Positions 36,128 through 44,648 of a DNA stretch of 55,089 nt are shown here, in pieces. Position 1 is the first letter of the stretch. Each line of letters opens with the position of its first letter. The notes below the pieces were generated by a model, which did not search any database, was not told the origin of the DNA, and was given only the letters and a program-made list of their open reading frames with translations. The translations under genes were made by a program, and so were the position numbers. The stretch is from Geitlerinema sp. PCC 9228. GTDB taxonomy: Bacteria > Cyanobacteriota > Cyanobacteriia > Cyanobacteriales > PCC-9228. The stretch is taken from NCBI RefSeq assembly GCF_001870905.1, contig NZ_LNDC01000136.1, positions 1 through 55,089 of the forward strand. The letters are read 5' to 3'.

Positions 36128-36745
36128 ATGAGAAGAGCCACCATGCCAACGCTGTTTTTGGCTTTGGCTTCCATAGCAACGTTTTTCTTTCTCCACCACC
36201 GCTATCAAAAGCCGGCCGTGGAAAGCGAAATCGAAGCCATTTTAGCAGGAACCACAGAAGAACTGGCCAATTTGGAAACGGCGCGGCTGAAGACGGTTAC
36301 TGTGGTTTCGGTTTCCAAACCCAATAAGTTGAAAACTTGGATGGGAACTGTCCATGTGGGGTCTTTGGAAATGGCTTACAAAGCCTTTGGTTCGGTTCGC
36401 GCTGGCATCGATTTGCAAGAAGGCTACAGCATTTCGCAGGTAGGGAAGACGACTTGGGTACATCTCCCAGCGCCTAAGGTTCTTTCTACTTCCATTGATG
36501 TACGCCAAAGCCAGCCTATTCTTATCGACCGCCGTTGGTTGGCACCACCGGCAGAGGCGGAGTTGGTCACCGAGGCCCAGGAAAAAGCGGTGAGTGAGTT
36601 GGAGGCGGCAGCCTGCAATGGGTTGTTGGACCAAGCCGGCGATCGCGCCGAACAGCTGATGGAACAGTTGTTAAGCCAAGCAAAAATGGAAAACGTACAA
36701 GTTAAAGTAGCGGCACCCAGTTGTTCTTTGCAGGCAAGAAAATGA
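36128..36745 (+). CDS. DUF4230-like membrane-anchored protein
   Basis: The 205-residue product has one N-terminal membrane helix (TMPTLFLALASIATFFFLHH) and a periplasmic domain that reads like DUF4230: LKTVTVVSVSKPNK, MAYKAFGSVRAGIDL, TWVHLPAPKVLSTSIDVRQ and a helical tail with two cysteines. The function of DUF4230 is unknown. The frame extends 63 codons upstream into the SpoIID gene, but ATG 36128 preceded by GAGGTG gives a proper membrane anchor. It lies 89 bases after the SpoIID gene and may be cotranscribed. Confidence 0.72.
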   Translation: MRRATMPTLFLALASIATFFFLHHRYQKPAVESEIEAILAGTTEELANLETARLKTVTVVSVSKPNKLKTWMGTVHVGSLEMAYKAFGSVRAGIDLQEGYSISQVGKTTWVHLPAPKVLSTSIDVRQSQPILIDRRWLAPPAEAELVTEAQEKAVSELEAAACNGLLDQAGDRAEQLMEQLLSQAKMENVQVKVAAPSCSLQARK

Positions 36746-36853
36746 ATTATGTTTTGTTGGGAAAAGGATAAATCCAGGAGATTGCCGCTATAGAGAAAAT
36801 CAAATTCGATCGAACAAGGTAGAAATTCCCAAAAAACCAGCTAATAACATCGA

Positions 36854-38278
36854 TTAGTCTTTATTTTTGGATTTTTTGTTGGGGTCAAGCAAGCCAGAAG
36901 GCGATCGCACGCTTTTGGGAATTTGCGATCGCAGGATACCGTTTTGGTACCAGCCACACCCCAATTCAAATTCTCCGTAGCGTACGTGAACGTACCCGGG
37001 AGTCACATCGGCGTTCAGAGGTTGGGACTCTCCCGCCAAAAAGCGCCAAACCACCGCTTCCTCAGTAAGTTCGATAACATGGCGTTGCAGAAAACCACCA
37101 AATCGCTGCAAGGCAAAGGTGGTGGGTTTGTATTCGCCGCGTACCACCCGCAACAGGGAAATACCGATATTTTGAGTTTCCGGTCGTTGCAGGGGTTGGC
37201 AGTTGGCTGTCGAGAGCCAGACTTTTTCCTTACTTTTCACCCAAGCTTGTTGGTTTTGAAAAATTGCTTCCTGACAGCCAAAGCGATCGCAAAACCAACG
37301 TATCCCCTCGCGATCGGGAACAGCGCCTCCCAAAATCACTGGGGATGGGGTAGGCGGAGAACTCAATTGCGCTGCCGTCCGCCGGATTGCTGCCACGAAA
37401 AAGCCACCTGTATTGTTAAAATGGGGAAAATAACGCTGAGCATTGGCAATATCTTCGCGAAAAGTTTGTCCCTGCCACTGGCGCAACCCAGGCATGGCTG
37501 TGAGTTCGGGAATGGGAACTGGTTCCACATAGCCGCGATCGCCCAACACCCGCTCCAAAACCGTCTCATTTTCTTCCGGAGCAAAGGTACAAGTACTATA
37601 AACAATGCGTCCCCCTGGCTTAACCAACTGCAAAGCGCGCTCCAACAACTGGCACTGTACGGAGGCCACATATTGACTGTAACCAGCTCGCCATTCTCCC
37701 CTAGCTTGAGGCTTTCTTTTGCGCAGCGTCCCTTCACCAGAGCAAGGCGCATCCAACAAAACGCGATCGAAAGAATGGGGGAGAAATTCAAGAAAACGTC
37801 CGTCTTGATTGGTCGAAACCACATTCAGCAATCCCAAACGTTCGATGGTCGTGCGCAAACTCGCCAGGCGGGGAACTTGTACCTCATTAGCAACCACCAC
37901 ACCATCTTCTCCCATTTGCAAGGCAATTTGCGCCATTTTGCCCCCCGGTGCCGCACATAAATCTAAAATGCGATCGCCTGGTTGGGGATCGAGCAATCGT
38001 ACCGCCGTGAGGGCAATTTCTTCTTGGACCTGAAACCAGCCAGCAATAGAAGGCAACGTAGTTCCCGGTTTTTCCCAATTGTAGGTACGAAACGCCCAGG
38101 GATACCAACCCAACGGTTCAAAATCAATATCGCGGTCCTGCAAATATGCCGCCACCGCCTCCGGAGTGGTTTTGTGCGGGTTCACCCAAATACAAATAGG
38201 CAGCGGTTGCTGTAGCGATCGGCGAAAAGCTTCCGGATCGTCCAGAATGGCAGCATAGCGCTCCACCAGTTTTTCCAT
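36854..38278 (-). CDS. RsmB/NOP-family RNA m5C methyltransferase
   Basis: The 474-residue protein is an S-adenosylmethionine-dependent RNA cytosine-C5 methyltransferase of the RsmF/YebU type. Motif I is RILDLCAAPGGKMAQIALQMG; motif IV is LLDAPCSGEGTLRK, with one catalytic Cys; motif VI is IVYSTCTFAPEENE, with the nucleophile Cys. After about residue 310 is a C-terminal region (VVWRFLAGESQPLNADVTPGYVHVRYGEFELGCGWYQNG) of the PUA-like type used to bind RNA. The target is probably a 16S rRNA cytosine but cannot be fixed from sequence. The ATG at 38278 is chosen, since the family begins with this helix; 27 upstream residues are hydrophobic and unlike it. Confidence 0.9.
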   Translation of the reverse strand: MEKLVERYAAILDDPEAFRRSLQQPLPICIWVNPHKTTPEAVAAYLQDRDIDFEPLGWYPWAFRTYNWEKPGTTLPSIAGWFQVQEEIALTAVRLLDPQPGDRILDLCAAPGGKMAQIALQMGEDGVVVANEVQVPRLASLRTTIERLGLLNVVSTNQDGRFLEFLPHSFDRVLLDAPCSGEGTLRKRKPQARGEWRAGYSQYVASVQCQLLERALQLVKPGGRIVYSTCTFAPEENETVLERVLGDRGYVEPVPIPELTAMPGLRQWQGQTFREDIANAQRYFPHFNNTGGFFVAAIRRTAAQLSSPPTPSPVILGGAVPDREGIRWFCDRFGCQEAIFQNQQAWVKSKEKVWLSTANCQPLQRPETQNIGISLLRVVRGEYKPTTFALQRFGGFLQRHVIELTEEAVVWRFLAGESQPLNADVTPGYVHVRYGEFELGCGWYQNGILRSQIPKSVRSPSGLLDPNKKSKNKD

Positions 38279-38405
38279 ACCTGATGTAATTTCCGATTTT
38301 GGCAATATGAGTTCTCCGAAATCTCCCAAAAACAAGTAGAAAAAAGGGAACCAGAACAAAATATTTCCCGATTCCCGAGATACCTACTGGCACCATCTCA
38401 ACCCT

Positions 38406-38717
38406 CTAGTAGCGGACTTCAAAGCCGCTGAGTCCTTGCGGTTCTTCATTTTCCACATTCACTTCGCGTACGCGCGCCGCCGAACTGCCTTGGTGGCACC
38501 ATTGAATCATTTCCTCCACCAACGTAGGTTCGCCTTCAAAAACAGCTTCTACCCGTCCGTCGGGTAAATTGCGCACCCAGCCGCTGACACCGGTACTGGT
38601 GGCTTTATGCCAAGCAGCGGCCCGGAAGCCGACCCCTTGTACCCGTCCGGAAATGTAAACATGAGCGCGCGTGAGTTTGGTTTGGGGTTCCGATGGAGAC
38701 ATATTGGGTAAAGTCAT
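38406..38717 (-). CDS. acyP: Acylphosphatase
   Basis: Acylphosphatase hydrolyses carboxyl-phosphate anhydrides. The 103-residue protein has the signature AHVYISGRVQGVGFRAA, with catalytic Arg32, and GWVRNLPDGRVEAVFEG, with catalytic Asn50, and ends GLSGFEVRY. The core is the normal length of about 90 residues plus a short N-terminal tail. ATG 38717 is one of three in-frame starts (38747, 38717, 38702); the last would remove the tail. It follows the GH57 gene, whose stop lies upstream at 38754 on the same strand, so both are likely in one transcript. Confidence 0.9.
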   Translation of the reverse strand: MTLPNMSPSEPQTKLTRAHVYISGRVQGVGFRAAAWHKATSTGVSGWVRNLPDGRVEAVFEGEPTLVEEMIQWCHQGSSAARVREVNVENEEPQGLSGFEVRY

Positions 38718-38753
38718 TGCTAAATTCGCCTTAGAGGAACGCTGCAAAACACG

Positions 38754-40343
38754 TTAGAGAGGACGGTAGACGCGGTAATCAATTTTGGGAAAGATGTTGT
38801 CCAAGGTTTCTACCTTTTCCAACCAACCAGCATCAATTTTGCCAGATTTAATCTCCTCATAGAGTTTGTTAAACCGCATCAAATGCGATCGCGTGCGGCG
38901 GACCGCATAAGGTACCATAGTTCCCGTACGCATAATAAACGCCCAGTCAGAAGATTGTGCCAGCAACAGTTCCCTGGCCGCTTGATTTAAAGCACGCCAC
39001 TGGAGTTCATCTTGGGGTTCGTAGGTAGATAGTTCGATCGCACGTTCGGCAGCCTTGTGCAAGTGGGGATAAATCCAAGAATTGGTTTCGTTCAGCCAAT
39101 ATTCGTGGAACCCTTTAAACCCCCAACTCGATTGGGAAGGACGGCAAACCTGCTGGGTAGGGTGAGCTTGCAAATAATCCGACAAATGGGTCATCTGATA
39201 GGTATCCTGGTCGTGCCAGCTTTTGCGGAATAGAAAATCCAAAAACCACGGTCCCTCGTACCACCAGTGACCGAATAACTCCGCATCGTAGGGAGAAACC
39301 ACAATCGGCGGACGTTGCATCACCCCGTACAGGTACTCTACCTGCCGTTCGCGGTTAAACTGAAAATTCCCCGCATGTTCTGCCGCCTTTTCCCGGGCCC
39401 AATACGGGTCGTACAGCTGTTTGTCGCCCAAATCGCAACCGCGACCGGTAATTTTATGGTACTTGATACCGGTATTTTTGCGCTGCCCGTTGGGCATAAT
39501 ATAGGGTTTGATGTAGTCGTATTCCGCTTCCCAGCCCAAATCTTTGAAAAATTCGCGGTAAACCGGGTCGCCGGGATACCCTACTTCCGAGGACCAAACC
39601 TGCTGGGAAGACTCGTGGTCGCGGCCAAAAGCCGCCACCCCAGTTTCGGTAAAAATCGGCGCATAGGTACCAAAACGCGGCCGAGGACGGGCGTATAGAA
39701 TACCGTGACCGTCAGTGATAAAATAGCGCAAACCGGCATCCGCCAGTATCCGTTCCAGACCTTCATAGTAGGCACACTCGGGAATCCAAATGCCTCTGGG
39801 TTTTTGCCCAAAAGTCTGTTCGTAATGTTCCACTGCGACCTTAATTTGCGCCCACACCGCCTGGGGATACATTTTCATCAAAGGCAGGTAGCCGTGGGTA
39901 GCACCGCAGGTAATAATATCCAGATGGTTGCTGTCGAGATACTCGGCAAACGCCGTTACCAAGTTTCCGTTATAGCGTTCCCAATAGGCACGAGCTTTGC
40001 TCAGTTCGTCAGCGTAATGCTGCGCCAAATAGCGGATATGACCATTATAGGTATTGTGTTCGATTTCTTTGGCAACAAGTTCTTCCAGTTGAGCTAAATG
40101 CTCGTCGTAGCGTTTTTGCAGTAAGGGGTCTTGCAGCATGGAAATGAGCGTTGGCGTCAAACTCATGGTGAGCTTGAAATCAATGCCATCTTGCTTTAAC
40201 CCCTCAAAAACCCGCAGCAGGGGAATATAGGTTTCTGTAATCGCCTCAAACAGCCATTCTTCTTCCAGAACGTAATCGCTTTCTGGATGGCGGACAAAAG
40301 GCAGGTGAGCGTGTAAAACGAGAGCAACGTAGCCAATAGCCAT
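38754..40343 (-). CDS. GH57 1,4-alpha-glucan branching-enzyme-like protein
   Basis: The 529-residue protein is a glycoside hydrolase family 57 enzyme. Motif 1 is HAHLPF (residues 11-16), motif 3 is GIWIPECAYY with the nucleophile Glu189, and motif 4 is SPYDAELFGHWWYEG with the acid/base Asp353. A DUF1957-type C-terminal helical domain follows (SDWAFIMRTGTMVPYAVRRTRSHLMRF). Proteins with this arrangement are alpha-1,4-glucan branching enzymes in glycogen metabolism, although some members show little activity. Its neighbour acylphosphatase is probably only a transcription partner. The ATG at 40343 matches the family N-terminus. Confidence 0.9.
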   Translation of the reverse strand: MAIGYVALVLHAHLPFVRHPESDYVLEEEWLFEAITETYIPLLRVFEGLKQDGIDFKLTMSLTPTLISMLQDPLLQKRYDEHLAQLEELVAKEIEHNTYNGHIRYLAQHYADELSKARAYWERYNGNLVTAFAEYLDSNHLDIITCGATHGYLPLMKMYPQAVWAQIKVAVEHYEQTFGQKPRGIWIPECAYYEGLERILADAGLRYFITDGHGILYARPRPRFGTYAPIFTETGVAAFGRDHESSQQVWSSEVGYPGDPVYREFFKDLGWEAEYDYIKPYIMPNGQRKNTGIKYHKITGRGCDLGDKQLYDPYWAREKAAEHAGNFQFNRERQVEYLYGVMQRPPIVVSPYDAELFGHWWYEGPWFLDFLFRKSWHDQDTYQMTHLSDYLQAHPTQQVCRPSQSSWGFKGFHEYWLNETNSWIYPHLHKAAERAIELSTYEPQDELQWRALNQAARELLLAQSSDWAFIMRTGTMVPYAVRRTRSHLMRFNKLYEEIKSGKIDAGWLEKVETLDNIFPKIDYRVYRPL

Positions 40344-40528
40344 AGGATTTCAACTGGTTAACGAAATCGGAATCGCGATTTATGAAAATACTACGATTCC
40401 CTTTGATTTTATGATTTAAGCGCCACATCAGCTGAAATCAGTTTTGCCACCCAACTACCACTTTCCCCTTGCTTTGGTTTACCATATTTCATAAGTAGAA
40501 CTGCGCCTAGAGGGGAGTTTGAGAGATT

Positions 40529-41113
40529 ATGGCACTTACAGCCTCTACCATGCTGGATTTGGGAACGCAAGCACCCGATTTTCAGCTTCCGGATACCGTT
40601 TCTGGTGGCACGATTTCGCTGGATAGCTTCACCCACCAAAAAGCCTTGTTGGTGATGTTTGTTTGTCGCCACTGTCCGTACGTGCAGCATATTAAAGAGG
40701 AACTGGCGAAAATCGGTCAGGATTACGCCGGTAAAGGATTGGGAATTGTTGCCATTAGTTCCAATAATATCGAAACCCATCCCGACGATGCTCCGGAGAA
40801 ACTCAAGGAAATGGCGCAACAGCTGAATTTTACCTTTCCCTTTTGCTACGATGAAACTCAGGAAGTAGCCCAAGCCTATACCGCTGCTTGCACCCCTGAT
40901 TTTTTCCTATTTGACAGCAACCGAAAACTGGTATATCGCGGACAGTTGGATGACAGTCGCCCCGGCAACGACGAACCGGTGACTGGAAAGGATTTGCGTG
41001 CTGCCATTGATGCGGTTCTGTTTGACCGAGAAGTGCCATCCACCCAAAAACCCAGTATGGGCTGTAATATCAAATGGAAACCGGGGAACGAACCCGCTTA
41101 TTTTGGTGCTTAG
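40529..41113 (+). CDS. Thioredoxin-like (AhpC/TSA-Redoxin) protein
   Basis: The 194-residue cytoplasmic protein has the peroxiredoxin/thioredoxin fold: LGTQAPDFQLPDTVSGGTISLD, then a CxxC active site VMFVCRHCPYV (Cys46, Cys49), the IVAISSNNIETHPDDAPEKL segment and the cis-proline region AACTPDFFLFDSNRKLVYRGQLDD. The CxxC site favours a thiol-disulfide role, as in the cyanobacterial redoxin family with RHCPYVQHI, which is widespread but little studied. A purine-rich AGGGGAG lies about 13 bases before the ATG. It precedes the rhodanese gene by 66 bases. Confidence 0.88.
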   Translation: MALTASTMLDLGTQAPDFQLPDTVSGGTISLDSFTHQKALLVMFVCRHCPYVQHIKEELAKIGQDYAGKGLGIVAISSNNIETHPDDAPEKLKEMAQQLNFTFPFCYDETQEVAQAYTAACTPDFFLFDSNRKLVYRGQLDDSRPGNDEPVTGKDLRAAIDAVLFDREVPSTQKPSMGCNIKWKPGNEPAYFGA

Positions 41114-41179
41114 GGCGAAAATAAGTTAAAATACTTACCACTCTGTTTCGTTTCGTTGTTTCCTACCTACCTGTGGCCT

Positions 41180-41542
41180 ATGGTTGCTTTATTTGATAAT
41201 CAGTCCATTCCAGAAATTTCTCCCCAAGAATTACAGCAACGCCTCAATTCACCCGATCGCGATTGGGTGCAATTGCTCGATGTACGCGAACCCCAAGAAG
41301 TTTCTCTAGCTAGTTTGGAAGGATTCCGCGTGATTCCGTTGAGTCAGTTCCGCCAGCTGGCAGAGCAACTTTTGCAGGAACTCGATCCCCACGCAGAAAC
41401 CATTGCTATGTGCCACCACGGCATGCGTTCGGCACAGCTTTGTCAGTGGTTGCAAATGCAGGGATTCACCAACGTGAAAAATGTAGCGGGTGGGATTGAT
41501 GCCTACGCTCGCATGGCGGATCCTTCCATTCCTCGCTACTAG
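41180..41542 (+). CDS. Rhodanese-domain sulfurtransferase
   Basis: The 120-residue protein is a single rhodanese domain: ISPQELQQRLNSPDRDWVQLLDVREPQEV, a CH2A-like segment, and the active loop MCHHGMRS with Cys78 that would carry the persulfide, ending VKNVAGGIDAYARMADPSIPRY. It moves sulfane sulfur to an acceptor not identifiable here. The ATG at 41180 is used instead of an upstream TTG-like start, since it sits before the family start. Together with the thioredoxin-like gene just upstream it may form a thiol-related pair. Confidence 0.9.
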   Translation: MVALFDNQSIPEISPQELQQRLNSPDRDWVQLLDVREPQEVSLASLEGFRVIPLSQFRQLAEQLLQELDPHAETIAMCHHGMRSAQLCQWLQMQGFTNVKNVAGGIDAYARMADPSIPRY

Positions 41543-41544
41543 GA

Positions 41545-41575
41545 TAAAAAAGGGGGGCGATTTGCCATTGCCCCC
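41545..41575 (-). terminator. Intrinsic terminator of the ABC permease gene
   Basis: On the minus strand GGGGGC-AATGGCAAATC-GCCCCC is followed directly by a run of six T. It lies 35 bases after the stop of the permease gene at 41610. On the plus strand it would also fold after the rhodanese stop, but the T-run there is poor. Confidence 0.8.
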
Positions 41576-41609
41576 TCCTTGACAAAAAATATTTTTTATG
41601 ATATGAACA

Positions 41610-42428
41610 TCAATCTTGTTGGTGGGAAAATTGATAGGCACCGATAAAAGAAAGGGCGATCGCGAACAAAAGTAACATGGGAATCGTATACCAGGGAAAC
41701 TGCGAGATTTCGTAGGCGGCAGCTCTCATGCCGACGCTGGTATGGGTTAAAGGCAGGACAAATACGACGGTTTGTAGCAAAGATGGCAAATCGGCGGGTT
41801 CAAAGAAAGTGCCTCCCAAAAACGACATGGGAACGATGAGAAAATTGTTAAACAATCCCACGGTTTCCAGAGATTGCACTTTCAATCCTACAATAACGCC
41901 CAATCCCGAAAACACAGCACAATTGAGTACCAAAAGACCCAAAAACAAGGGATTGAGAAAGCTCCAAATCTTGCCAGTAAATAGAATGGCCACCACCAAC
42001 ACCGAACCGGAAGTAAGCAATCCCCGTACCACGCCAGCCATCATTTTCCCCAGATGCATGGCGAGGGGATGGATGGGTAGCAGCAGCATCTCTTCAAAGG
42101 TTTTGGTATACAAGCGATCGCCACAAATAGAAAATACCGTACCGGTAAAACTAATGGTCATGGAAGAGAGAGCCACCATCCCCGGTAGAATAAATTCTAA
42201 ATAGCTCTCGCCAATTCCCGGTCGAATGGAACTTCCCAACCCCAAACCAAACGCCAAAATATAAATCAACGGTGCCACCAAACCAGATGCGGCGACCTGG
42301 AGAACCCGCACTCGCAAATCCAGCCAGTCTCCCCAAAATATGGTCAGGCTATCTTGCCATAGAGTATCTATCTGCCAGTTGCGAAAATTTCCCCATTTGC
42401 CAAGGGAAAGCGTTTTTTGCAAAGCCAC
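41610..42428 (-). CDS. ABC-2 type transporter permease
   Basis: The 272-residue integral membrane protein has six predicted helices, including LVAPLIYILAFGLGLG, FILPGMVALSSMTISFTG, LLTSGSVLVVAILFTG, LNCAVFSGLGVIVGL and FIVPMSFLGGTFF. It has the ABC-2 signature region GGTFFEPADLPSLLQTVVFVLPLTH. Such permeases export drugs or polysaccharides with a separate ATPase. No ATP-binding gene is adjacent on either side, so the partner must be elsewhere. The start is GTG at 42428, with no clear ribosome-binding site, so the N-terminus is uncertain. A terminator follows. Confidence 0.82.
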   Translation of the reverse strand: MALQKTLSLGKWGNFRNWQIDTLWQDSLTIFWGDWLDLRVRVLQVAASGLVAPLIYILAFGLGLGSSIRPGIGESYLEFILPGMVALSSMTISFTGTVFSICGDRLYTKTFEEMLLLPIHPLAMHLGKMMAGVVRGLLTSGSVLVVAILFTGKIWSFLNPLFLGLLVLNCAVFSGLGVIVGLKVQSLETVGLFNNFLIVPMSFLGGTFFEPADLPSLLQTVVFVLPLTHTSVGMRAAAYEISQFPWYTIPMLLLFAIALSFIGAYQFSHQQD

Positions 42429-42484
42429 GAATCTAAAATTTCAATAACGTCAATTCTCTATTTTTAGCGTTTTTTTTACAATTC

Positions 42485-42802
42485 TCAACAAATTGGTGTA
42501 TTTTTTGTATCTTGAGACGGTTTGCTTTCCCCGTGGGAACCATGCTGGCAGGTATGGGAAGCTTCTGGAACTGGGTCGTACCCACCAGGATGGAAAGGAT
42601 GGCAGCGAACCACTCGTCGAACCGCCAGCCAACTACCGTAAACAATGCCAAACCGTTCGATGGCTGTGAGAGTGTATTCGGAACAGGTGGGATAAAACCG
42701 ACACCGTGGACCCAACAGGGGAGAAACCAACAGTTGGTACGCCTGAATCAACCACATCAAGAGAATTTTGAGGGTTTTTCCCAGAAAACGAAATAATGGC
42801 AT
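42485..42802 (-). CDS. yidD: Membrane protein insertion efficiency factor YidD
   Basis: The 105-residue protein has the YidD core: [37 protein letters not shown] and [17 protein letters not shown], with the conserved cysteines. YidD is a small, membrane-peripheral helper of YidC-dependent insertion. The C-terminal 20 residues ([20 protein letters not shown]) are polar and unconserved. I start at ATG 42802 with MPLFRF; an ATG seven codons upstream is also possible. It is divergent from the phytol-kinase-like gene. Confidence 0.92.
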   Translation of the reverse strand: MPLFRFLGKTLKILLMWLIQAYQLLVSPLLGPRCRFYPTCSEYTLTAIERFGIVYGSWLAVRRVVRCHPFHPGGYDPVPEASHTCQHGSHGESKPSQDTKNTPIC

Positions 42803-42885
42803 AGAATTTAGCAAGAACCCCATAAGCCGTTAAAAAATCCGTAAGCTAATTCTATGGTACATTGCAAAAGGAAGAATTAGGCATT

Positions 42886-43572
42886 TTGCGAATTTTGGAA
42901 GGTACGCCTGGTTTTGGGATTCAAATTACGGCTGTTGGTTTGTGGCTGGCACTGGTGTTTGCGGCTGCCGCGATCGCCAAACAGATAGCATCCAACCCAG
43001 AATTGGTCCGCAAAGTAGTTCACATCGGCACCGGCAACGTGATTTTGCTGGCATGGTGGCTGCAAGTACCGGCGGAATTAGGCATTGCCGCAGCGATCGC
43101 GGCTAGCATCGTCACCCTGTTATCCTACTGGTTCCCCATTTTACCGGCCATTGACAGCGTCGGACGCAAAAGTTTGGGAACATTTTTTTATGCCGTCAGC
43201 ATCGGCATTTTGGTAGCGGCTTTCTGGCATCTAGAACAACCCCAATACGCTGCCATTGGTATTTTAACCATGGCGTGGGGAGACGGTTTGGCGGCATTGG
43301 TAGGACAAAATTTCGGTCGCCACAAATATAAAATTCTGGGAAATAAAAAAAGTTGGGAAGGTACCACGACCATGGTAGCGGTGTCTTTTGTGGTGTGCAG
43401 TTCTTTGCTACTAGCCACCCAAGGTAACTGTTGGCAAACCTGGGTCAGTGCTACCCTGGTGGCGATCGCGGCAGCAAGTTTGGAAACCATTTCCCAACTA
43501 GGCATCGACAATCTCACCGTTCCCCTCGCCAGTGCCAGCTTAGCATTCTGGTTCGGTCTGCTATCCCTGTGA
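42886..43572 (+). CDS. Phytol kinase-like CDP-diglyceride synthase superfamily protein
   Basis: The membrane protein (about 228 residues from the TTG at 42886) resembles plant VTE5 and cyanobacterial slr1652-type phytol kinases: LVRKVVHIGTGNVILLAWWL, a run of helices, the conserved AWGDGLAALVGQNFGRHKY and NKKSWEGTTTMVAVSF, where D-x-x-A-x-x-x-G and KSxEG are catalytic-type motifs. It would phosphorylate phytol released from chlorophyll so that it can enter tocopherol synthesis. The start is unclear: no ATG is present; TTG 42886 has AAAGGAAG upstream with acceptable spacing, and the frame remains open from TTG 42862. Confidence 0.82.
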   Translation: MRILEGTPGFGIQITAVGLWLALVFAAAAIAKQIASNPELVRKVVHIGTGNVILLAWWLQVPAELGIAAAIAASIVTLLSYWFPILPAIDSVGRKSLGTFFYAVSIGILVAAFWHLEQPQYAAIGILTMAWGDGLAALVGQNFGRHKYKILGNKKSWEGTTTMVAVSFVVCSSLLLATQGNCWQTWVSATLVAIAAASLETISQLGIDNLTVPLASASLAFWFGLLSL

Positions 43573-43577
43573 GACAC

Positions 43578-44555
43578 TTAACGAAACGATTCGTACTCGC
43601 CACCCAAATTTTCCGTAATGGTTTTGGTATTTTGAACCATCATTTTGATATAACTATCGGCAGAACTCCCTTGCGGTCCAATGGAATCAGAATATAACGC
43701 CGGTTCTGCCAACTTTACCCCAGCTTCGGTCGCTACAGTCTGAATCAGTTGGGGATTGATGGTGGTTTCGGCAAAAATCGCCGGTGCATCGGTTCGCTTC
43801 ACCGCTTCCACCAATTGTTGCACGGTTTTGGCACTGGGTTGTTCTTCCGTACTGATACCGATAAGCGTTCCCGTTACTTCCAACCCATAGGCATTGGCAT
43901 AATATTCAAAAGCATCGTGGGTGGTAATCAATTGCCGATTTTCTTCGGGAATGGTGGCAATTTGCTGTTGGATCCAATTGTGCAGCCGTTCCAGTTCGGT
44001 AACCAGTTCGTCAGTATTTTCGACAAACGCCTCTCGGTCTTCCGGGGAAAGTTCTACCAACTCATCGCGAATGGTTTCCACCATGACGATAGCATTTTTG
44101 GCACTTCCCCAAATGTGGGGGTCAGGTTCTAGGTTTTCTCCTTCCTCGGATTTTACTTGTAGCGGCGATACGGTTTCGGCAACGGCAACTTTTCTAGCGT
44201 TGATGCCAGCGGCGTTGATGAGTTTGATTAAGTTCGGTTCCAAGTTGTAGCCGTTGTACAAGATTAAATCCGCTTGTTCAAAGGCAATGCTGTCTTGGGG
44301 AACAGGTTCGTAGATATGCGGGTCGGTACCGGGTTCTAAAATTCCCGACAGTTGGATGTCGTCGCCGCCAACGGTTTCTGCCAGGTCGGTCAAAATGGTG
44401 CTGGTGGTAACAACGTTGGGGAGGTCGTTATGGCTGTTGGCAGGGTTGTTGCTGTCGGATTGGGTACAGCCACCCAGCAACACTGGCAGCAAGCACAGTC
44501 CTACGGTTAGTTTTTGCGGCAGAGAGGTTGCAAGATAGCGTATGAATGAATTCAT
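43578..44555 (-). CDS. Metal ABC transporter substrate-binding lipoprotein (Mn/Zn, TroA/MntC-like)
   Basis: The 325-residue lipoprotein (lipobox LLGGC) is a cluster A-I metal-binding protein. Putative ligands are His80 (DPHIYE), His147 (DPHIWG), His213 (TTHDAF) and Asp290 (YSDSIG). Other family sites are GISTEEQPSAKTVQQL and FAETTINPQL. The classic cyanobacterial MntC has Glu in the third position; the HHHD set here is like TroA, which binds zinc or manganese. There is no His-rich loop like that of ZnuA, so manganese remains possible, but the metal is not settled. It is divergent from the ATPase/permease pair and shares the control region at 44556-44648. Confidence 0.87.
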   Translation of the reverse strand: MNSFIRYLATSLPQKLTVGLCLLPVLLGGCTQSDSNNPANSHNDLPNVVTTSTILTDLAETVGGDDIQLSGILEPGTDPHIYEPVPQDSIAFEQADLILYNGYNLEPNLIKLINAAGINARKVAVAETVSPLQVKSEEGENLEPDPHIWGSAKNAIVMVETIRDELVELSPEDREAFVENTDELVTELERLHNWIQQQIATIPEENRQLITTHDAFEYYANAYGLEVTGTLIGISTEEQPSAKTVQQLVEAVKRTDAPAIFAETTINPQLIQTVATEAGVKLAEPALYSDSIGPQGSSADSYIKMMVQNTKTITENLGGEYESFR

Positions 44556-44567
44556 TTTTGCTTGGTG

Positions 44568-44607
44568 TTTTCATAATCTTTTCATTCTTCTATCATATTT
44601 TTTTCAT
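44568..44607. promoter_or_regulatory. Candidate operator: four 7-bp direct repeats at 11-bp spacing
   Basis: TTTTCAT occurs at 44568, 44579 and 44601, and CTATCAT at 44590, so four repeats start exactly 11 bp apart. PhoB/OmpR-type response regulators bind 7-bp direct repeats with 4-bp spacers, the same period. The array starts 13 bases upstream of the binding-protein start codon and ends just before TATATT (44615-44620), a likely -10 of the ATPase gene whose ATG is at 44649. It therefore covers the -35 position. A ManR-like regulator is a reasonable guess, not shown. Confidence 0.55.
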
Positions 44608-44648
44608 TTTTTGGTATATTGAGAGAAGTGGATAAGCTGAGAGGTTTC

